From Stachybotrys elegans (Eukaryota; Ascomycota; Sordariomycetes; Hypocreales; Stachybotryaceae), in the NCBI GenBank assembly GCA_020746835.1, contig JAGPNK010000007.1, forward strand, positions 310,001-374,000: DNA of 64,000 bases, given 5' to 3'. Shown in pieces: positions 58,854-64,000 of the stretch (positions are counted from its first letter, which is position 1; every line of letters begins with the position of its first letter). The position numbers and the translations under genes were made by a program. The notes under the pieces were generated by a model. It saw only the letters and a program-made list of their open reading frames with translations. It was not told the origin of the DNA and did not search any database.

Positions 58854-59318
58854 GACTGGATCCATTACCTGCGTGAGAACTAGTGGGATAAACACTTCTA
58901 AGAGGCAGCTATGTGTGATTTTCTGATCATGTGCCTTTATGAGATAAGATCAGTGGCTTCGGGGAGGCTCCCTCTGATGGCGAGGATGATATTGGTCTTG
59001 TAGATGATAGTTCACAGAAAATATACTATCTTGATAAAAGTGTGACGCCTATGGCTGTGGTCATGGGAGTGCAATTGGTTGATGGTAGTGCCGGTCATCA
59101 GACATATCGAAACTTCCGCCGCAAAGTCTGTCGAGTGACGCGATTAAGGTTGCCTCAACGAGCGAGAAAGTCTATGGGTATCCCATTGCGACTATTTAAT
59201 ACTGGACAACCCGCCCCTGGATTGCCCTCATGCAGATCCAGCCATCACCTCCACCACTTCTAGACACATCTCTCGAAGATCCTCTCTCCCCAAGCGCCTC
59301 CTACATTCGTACCACACC
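58854..59318. other. Spacer and leader of the MGNC protein gene
   Basis: AT-richer DNA than the left half of the window, with no coding signal. The last 60 bases are C/T/A-rich leader (CATCACCTCCACCACTTC) ahead of the start in CACACCATGG. Confidence 0.4.
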
Positions 59319-60053
59319 ATGGGTAACTGCCAGAGCACACGTCGAAGCCGGCGCTCTCTACTGAATCGCCTTTTCAGCTCGAACCATGACGAATTACCAC
59401 CGCCATACCAGCCATTAGATCCTACTTCAAGAACATCCGGGAAAGCCTACTACGATGCCGACGGGTCTGGCCAGAACCACCAAGATGAGAGGAGGTGGTG
59501 CCTTGTAGAGACCTTCTTTCCTCCCAATACTATTACTGAGATGCCTCCCGTCACTCCGCCATGGATGGCCATCCTAATGATAAACGTCGAGAACCTCCCC
59601 CACCTAATGCGAAATGGATTCTACTGGAGTGAGCTGAATGTCGACCCAGATGCGGGACACACCATGCGTCCTCATTCTTCCAATCTGATAGGCTTCATGG
59701 GATGGAAACACTCGGACTACCAACGCGCACGCTGTTACTATTTATCCGACCATAACATCTCCGAAGTGACCGGAAAGCCTTTTTGGTCTGGGAGAATTGA
59801 GGTGTTCACCCAGGATCGTGATACATGGGCCAATTTTTCTCTTCAGCAACTATCACCCGAGAGACTATTCCAAGTACATGGCCGGAATAAGGATGGCCAA
59901 ATGGTATACGATTTTAGGGCTTCTAATCCAAATTTTGAGATGAATACCGTTGTTGTAGATGGTCCGATGAAGGGATGGTGGCCACAGCCAAAAGAAAGCG
60001 ACTTGAGGCCAGAAGTCCTGGGAACTGATTCGTCCGAGCAGGACGGGAACTAG
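59319..60053 (+). CDS. Unrecognised 244-residue protein with a predicted lipid-anchored N-terminus
   Basis: Single exon with start in CACACCATGG. It begins MGNCQSTRRSRRS: Gly2 and Ser6 fit the N-myristoylation rule, Cys4 could be palmitoylated, and basic residues follow, as in Src-type membrane anchors. PPPY at residues 27-30 is a possible WW-domain or HECT-ligase ligand. The rest is globular in character, with PPWMAILMINVENLPHLMRN and ARCYYLSDHNISEVTGKPFW, is rich in Trp and Asn, and has no transmembrane segment. Codon use is less GC biased than in the housekeeping genes to the left, which fits an accessory or lineage-restricted gene. No disablement is seen, in contrast to its left-hand neighbours. 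The function is unknown. Confidence 0.72.
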   Translation: MGNCQSTRRSRRSLLNRLFSSNHDELPPPYQPLDPTSRTSGKAYYDADGSGQNHQDERRWCLVETFFPPNTITEMPPVTPPWMAILMINVENLPHLMRNGFYWSELNVDPDAGHTMRPHSSNLIGFMGWKHSDYQRARCYYLSDHNISEVTGKPFWSGRIEVFTQDRDTWANFSLQQLSPERLFQVHGRNKDGQMVYDFRASNPNFEMNTVVVDGPMKGWWPQPKESDLRPEVLGTDSSEQDGN

Positions 60054-60194
60054 CAAAGATGGAGATCCTTGTTAATATTTATGCATTCATATTTCCAATT
60101 TCGGGGTCGACGCGTTTTCCTGCCAATTTATGTGATGTTAGAGTCTGGAGCCAGCATAGCTGTACCATAACCCACCTAGGTGAGGAGGAGGGAA

Positions 60195-60290
60195 AGAAGA
60201 GAAGAAGAAGAAGAAGAAGAAGAAGAAGAAGAAGAAGAAGAAGAAGAAGAAGAAGAAGAAGAAGAAGAAGAAGAAGAGAAAGAGAAAGAG
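60195..60290 (+). repeat. GAA/AAG trinucleotide microsatellite
   Basis: About 25 uninterrupted GAA units at 60201-60276, with degenerate purine flanks. It lies 140 bp after the stop of the MGNC gene, so it is probably in its 3' UTR. Both strands appear open as poly-Arg/Lys/Glu or poly-Phe, which is a composition artefact and not a gene. Confidence 0.95.
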
Positions 60291-60457
60291 TATAATCAGT
60301 ATATAATATAGTTGATTAATATAATCTGTTATCTGTCTGTCTGTTGTTATAGGTGTCTGTACATGACTCTCCATGTATCAACAAGTACCGAAGATTATCG
60401 GCTTTTTCTTTTTCTCTTTGGCTTGCGTGGGGGGCAGAGCCGGATTGATGTTGGTAT

Positions 60458-61142
60458 TTACGGAGCCGCAGCTCCCTTCTCCCACGCGGCCACCACTTCG
60501 TACCCCAGCCACAGGACCGTCATCACCAACAAGAATGGGCCGCCATCTAGGCCGGACCCCCCGCCAGCGTCTTCGCAACGCTGCCGACTCCGGTAAAGCA
60601 GTCGTAAATGGTAAAGGAGAACAACAACGAGACCATCGACAAGGAGTGTCCGATGGCCAAGCCACAAGGACCAGAGCCTAGGCTGTGGGAGGCGCTCTCT
60701 GCTTATATGGTTAGCCGGGCTATTAAGGGAGGGAAGCGGCCATACCTTGAATCTGGGACGACACCGGCTGATCTATCGGGGAAGTCTGAGCCGCTCCCGG
60801 CGGTCGGAGGTGTTGCGGAGTCGGTGGGCCCGGGCCCAGGGCTTGAAGACGGCCCGTTCATGGTGATGGTGGTGGTTGTCGGCTGGGGCACGACGTGGTG
60901 GGTGGAGAGCAGGGGGCGCGGCTCCGTCGCCGAGTATCGATATATCAACCTGTTCATTGTACAGTTAGCAGGGTACTAGGTAGGTAGAAGTAGCCGGAGA
61001 GACATTGACGAGACAAAGTGTCGTGGAGGGGACTCATCGCTGTGATAGCAGATGGTGGGAAAGAGGCGAGTGAAGGAGCTGAAGCATGGTGTGTATTGGA
61101 TATGGGAACAGGCAGAGAGGATAAAACGTACCAAAAGTTCAT
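60458..61142 (-). CDS. Small two-pass membrane protein (multi-exon, unrecognised)
   Basis: Proposed minus-strand exons are 61142-61132, 60949-60746 and 60698-60458, giving 151 residues. The last intron is 47 bp (GTATGG...GCTAACCATATAAGCAG) with a textbook branch site and joins DSR to ERLPQPRLW in frame. The first intron ends GCTAACTGTACAATGAACAG and gives MNFW|LIYRYSATEPRPL. If that exon is wrong, ATGs at 60957 or 60861 give 150 or 118 residues. After a Pro/Ser/Thr-rich head come two hydrophobic segments, near TLLVDGLVVVLLYHLRLL and GGPFLLVMTVLWLGYEVVAA, linked by a basic, Cys- and Gly-containing loop, and the short end WEKGAAAP. The second exon pair is the well supported part. I recognise no family. 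Confidence 0.55.
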
Positions 61143-63803
61143 GGCGGCTGCGTTGAAGAAAAAGAATAAGTTACTGAGCTATATTCCGTCGGGCGCAAGA
61201 AGATAGGGAGAAATAAAAGAAAACAAGACAAGACAACGAGGGGTAGAGATGTGGTTTTGACCACCACAACTCCGCTCCTTCGCGTCTTTTGTCCTTTGTC
61301 CTTACGGTTCCTGCACTTTTCATCGTTGAAAAACGCCTGCAGGCAAGGGGACAGCAAGGAAAGGCAAATGCACGCTGGTGTTGTGACGCCAAGTCACGAT
61401 GGCAAGTGCTATGCAACAAGAATCTAGGCGACGCAGGAGTGTGCGAGCGAGTATGTCGTGCTCGAAGAAGCTCAATACGTTCGTCTGCTTTTCCTGGCAC
61501 TTGCGGCCGATTTTCTCTCCGCACTGGAAATTCATGGTCTGCTTCTGATGAAACAGCATTGGTCCTCCTGCGTGGTAGATGTTGACCCTCGCTTCTCATG
61601 CAGACAAGCATTGTCTCATATTCCTTATAATGTGATGGGATAATCCGGTGGCCAACACTGCCGCCGTACCCTTACTCTGCATCGTGAAATTATTGTTCCA
61701 ATCGCATCTGATGCCATATATACGACTATATCGTGGCTACTGATGTCTGCAGTTTCTCTATCATCTGCCTGTCATGAGGCCCTGCAGTAACAAGACATAG
61801 CTCTCGTCGACAGGACTTACAAGGTTCACGCTGGCATATTTGCTTGTCGCCAACAGTATTATGCTTGGCCCCGCGACTTTGATTTGCACAAAACGACCTG
61901 ATACTTGAGATTGATGTAAATTTACCACTTGCCTGTAGTATATGCTGCTGGGCCTGAGTCGCCCCCCGACACCTCCCGCCTGGTTAAGCCCTTCGCTCCG
62001 AGATTTAGGATTCTGTCTGCCTGCACTAACACTTGTCTTCACTGCTGGTGTGTAGTCTCACTGCGGCCAGATATCACGCACGCACAAGAAACATGGTCTG
62101 TCTGACTGGCACGCCGCCCGCCCATGGAATTGTCTGTGGTCGAGACTGCGAAAGAATGGGTTTGGCGACGTGCTCAGTCAAAAGGTCGGGGTTTGGCAAT
62201 GATGGGGCAGTGCGTCTTTGGGGGCTTTAACAAGGGGACGGACGGATATGAGATAAAAATGGCCAACGTGGGAGGCTAAAATATGGACGGGATACGAAGT
62301 GCAAGTATAGACTAAAGTGCAAATTGTCGAGGCAGTGCCAAGGATACGAAGACAGTGGAGAGAGCCAAAGGCTGGAGTGGGGAGGAGTTTATGCGTCGCA
62401 ATGCGGTGCGCGAGGATGGGCCAATAAGTGAATGGTAAGATGAGAGGATTGTTTCGATTTGTGCGATGTTTGTTTTGCTTCTGTGAGAACAGAACAGAAC
62501 AGAACAAAACGAGTTACAGAATAATTAAGATGATGTTGGAGCAGGCAGGGTTTTGCTTTTGGCCACCGAAATATGCTTATTCTGACCTGAGCCTTGGCAT
62601 TGGCGGGACTCTGGAAGTGGATCAGATGAAACGATGCCCCTTTGGGAGCGTCTTTGGATGCAGCGGCCAATGGGGTATTTTAGCCTCCCCTTTTTTTTAT
62701 TTTTATTTATTCTATTTGCGTAGCTGTTCGCAGTAGCGCACGGCGGTTGCTGCTTGGGTCCAAACTGCGCCCGCATCCTGGGGCCAGCGCAAACGGGCTG
62801 GATGGGCGCAGCCAATTCGTATGAGGCTGTCAGCTCTGGGACTTTGGAGGGTTTGAGTATGTGTATGTGCAGTGAGTGAATCTTTTGCCGGGGTGTTTCG
62901 AGGGTGAATCCTCCAACCAATGGCTGTGCTCCACAACACCCCCGTGATCCGAATGCCAGGAAAAGATGAGACAAGGAAGGGGGAGAAGAAAGAAGGAAGC
63001 ACGAAAGAAGGAGAAACGCGAGGGGGGAGTTGGGTAGTGATGCCGACGGCATGGCCAACCAAGCCGGCACCGTGCGGGCACTGAAGACTGCTGCGGTCAT
63101 CATCATCATCATCATTATCATTATTATCATCTGGTACATTGTACATGTACATTGTACACTGCAGCTGTAGCTAGCTGTAGCTTGGCTTGGGACGCTTGGT
63201 GACGCAAGGCGGAGCTGCGCCTCGTTGCCGCCGTCGCACGCAGCACCAGCACGAATGAGCCAAGCCCGCCAATCATGGCTCCATGGGGCCAAACTGGCTC
63301 ACCCCGACTCTCATCACTGGGCCATTCTTGACCAGGAGGAACCTCCGAGTGCAGGCCAAGGAAATCGGAAATGGGGGTCAAGCACACCCGCCTCCTTGCC
63401 CACGTCAGTGAAACCACGTCAGGCAAAACCAATGCGCTTCCTACTCCTCACGGCATTTTCGGGTTTGTTTCTGGCCTCTTATTATCCTGCATCACCATTC
63501 ATTCACTTGCTTGGTTACCAGTACTCCTGGTGTGTCTCTAACGTCAGGTGGGTGCTGCTTCCCTCTTTCCCTCCTTCCCTGCCCCCCGCTTATCGTAGTG
63601 GCTTGTTTTAGCACCGTCCTCCTTCCTGGCCGCCCATCAAAATCTGTGGCCGACTCCAATCTGCACCAATCTGCGCCAGCCTACCCACAATGCTCCGTAC
63701 ATCCACCATACCACTTACCTCGCATCATTAGTATCGACCGCTTCAGCTCCCTTCCTCCTGCTGTCCTCCCTCTAGGGCCGGCCGATTGGATGCTGAGAGC
63801 CTC
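61143..63803. other. Intergenic region without recognisable genes
   Basis: Frames such as - 61171-61611 and - 62525-63292 are open but have no motifs and overlap low-complexity DNA. 63,098-63,130 is a CAT/TCATTAT tract, and 62,490-62,510 a short AGAAC repeat. 63,560-63,800 is C/T rich, as expected of the leader for the gene that starts at 63,804. Confidence 0.4.
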
Positions 63804-64000
63804 ATGGCATCCCGTCGCTCTGACCAACCGCACGGGAGACCACCGTACAGCGGCTACCACGACCGCCACCGCGACTACGACGACGACGACGACGACGAAG
63901 ACGGCCACTATCCCCCCCATCATGACCATCGCCACCCCGGATCTCAACCTCCCAGTCCATCCAGCCCAACAACCTACGAGCCATCTATAGATAACTCGGC
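63804..64000 (+). CDS. N-terminus of a gene leaving the window (low-complexity Asp/His/Pro start)
   Basis: ATG in CTCATGGCA starts MASRRSDQPHGRPPYSGYHD, and the frame stays open to the window end (65 codons). It continues with a run of six aspartates after RDY (DDDDDDEDGHYPP), then His/Pro/Ser-rich sequence (PPSPSSPTTYEPS). A CT-rich leader precedes it. Disordered N-termini of this kind occur on fungal cell-wall synthases and many regulators. The visible part does not identify the family. Confidence 0.6.
   Translation, partial: MASRRSDQPHGRPPYSGYHDRHRDYDDDDDDEDGHYPPHHDHRHPGSQPPSPSSPTTYEPSIDNS

Noticed and set aside
60059..60374. Poly-Arg and poly-Phe frames over the GAA tract
   Set aside because: Artefact of the trinucleotide repeat.
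62525..63292. A 255-codon minus-strand frame with poly-Met from an ATC/CAT tract
   Set aside because: Low-complexity sequence, with no splice or family support.

Overview
The window is nuclear DNA of a filamentous ascomycete, most likely a Sordariomycete and probably Hypocreales. The evidence is short GT..AG introns (about 46-140 bp) with CTAAC/CTGAC branch sites, CT-rich 5' leaders, GC-rich third codon positions, and gene families such as Opi1, Zn2Cys6 regulators and Irc6. All identifications come from motif reading, without database searches. Intron-containing gene models were built by hand from splice sites, frames and family motifs.

0-34 kb is a dense housekeeping region. In order it holds: the 3' end of a folylpolyglutamate synthase (+); an Opi1-type phospholipid repressor (+); a zinc alcohol dehydrogenase of the cinnamyl-alcohol/ADH6 type (+); a DJ-1/PfpI-like protein (-), divergent from TAF6 (+); succinate dehydrogenase membrane subunit SDH3 (-); two tiny single-pass membrane protein candidates (+); a Zn2Cys6 regulator (-); tRNA isopentenyltransferase MOD5 (-), divergent from SEC61 (+); a 1694-residue ABCC transporter (+); an unrecognised one-membrane-segment protein (+); and an Irc6/p34-like adaptin-binding protein (+).

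34-41.4 kb has no gene I can support. It ends in a CT-rich leader for a homeodomain transcription factor (41.4-43.4 kb). The proximal 650 bp of this desert is crowded with GGTAC/GTACC words.

45-58.1 kb is the unusual part. It is a roughly 13-kb array, all on the + strand, of broken genes that appear to derive from one SNF2-like helicase family. Scraps of helicase motifs I, II, III and VI recur, together with a Cys/His cluster and a roughly 40-residue module ending in FNRYAW that I do not recognise. In-frame stops, frameshifts, a damaged Walker A and a 247-bp insertion between 25-bp direct repeats show decay.

Beyond it lie a 244-residue protein with a predicted lipid-anchor start (MGNC) and a PPPY motif, a long GAA microsatellite, a hidden multi-exon gene for a small two-pass membrane protein (-), about 2.7 kb without recognisable genes, and the first 65 codons of a gene leaving the window.
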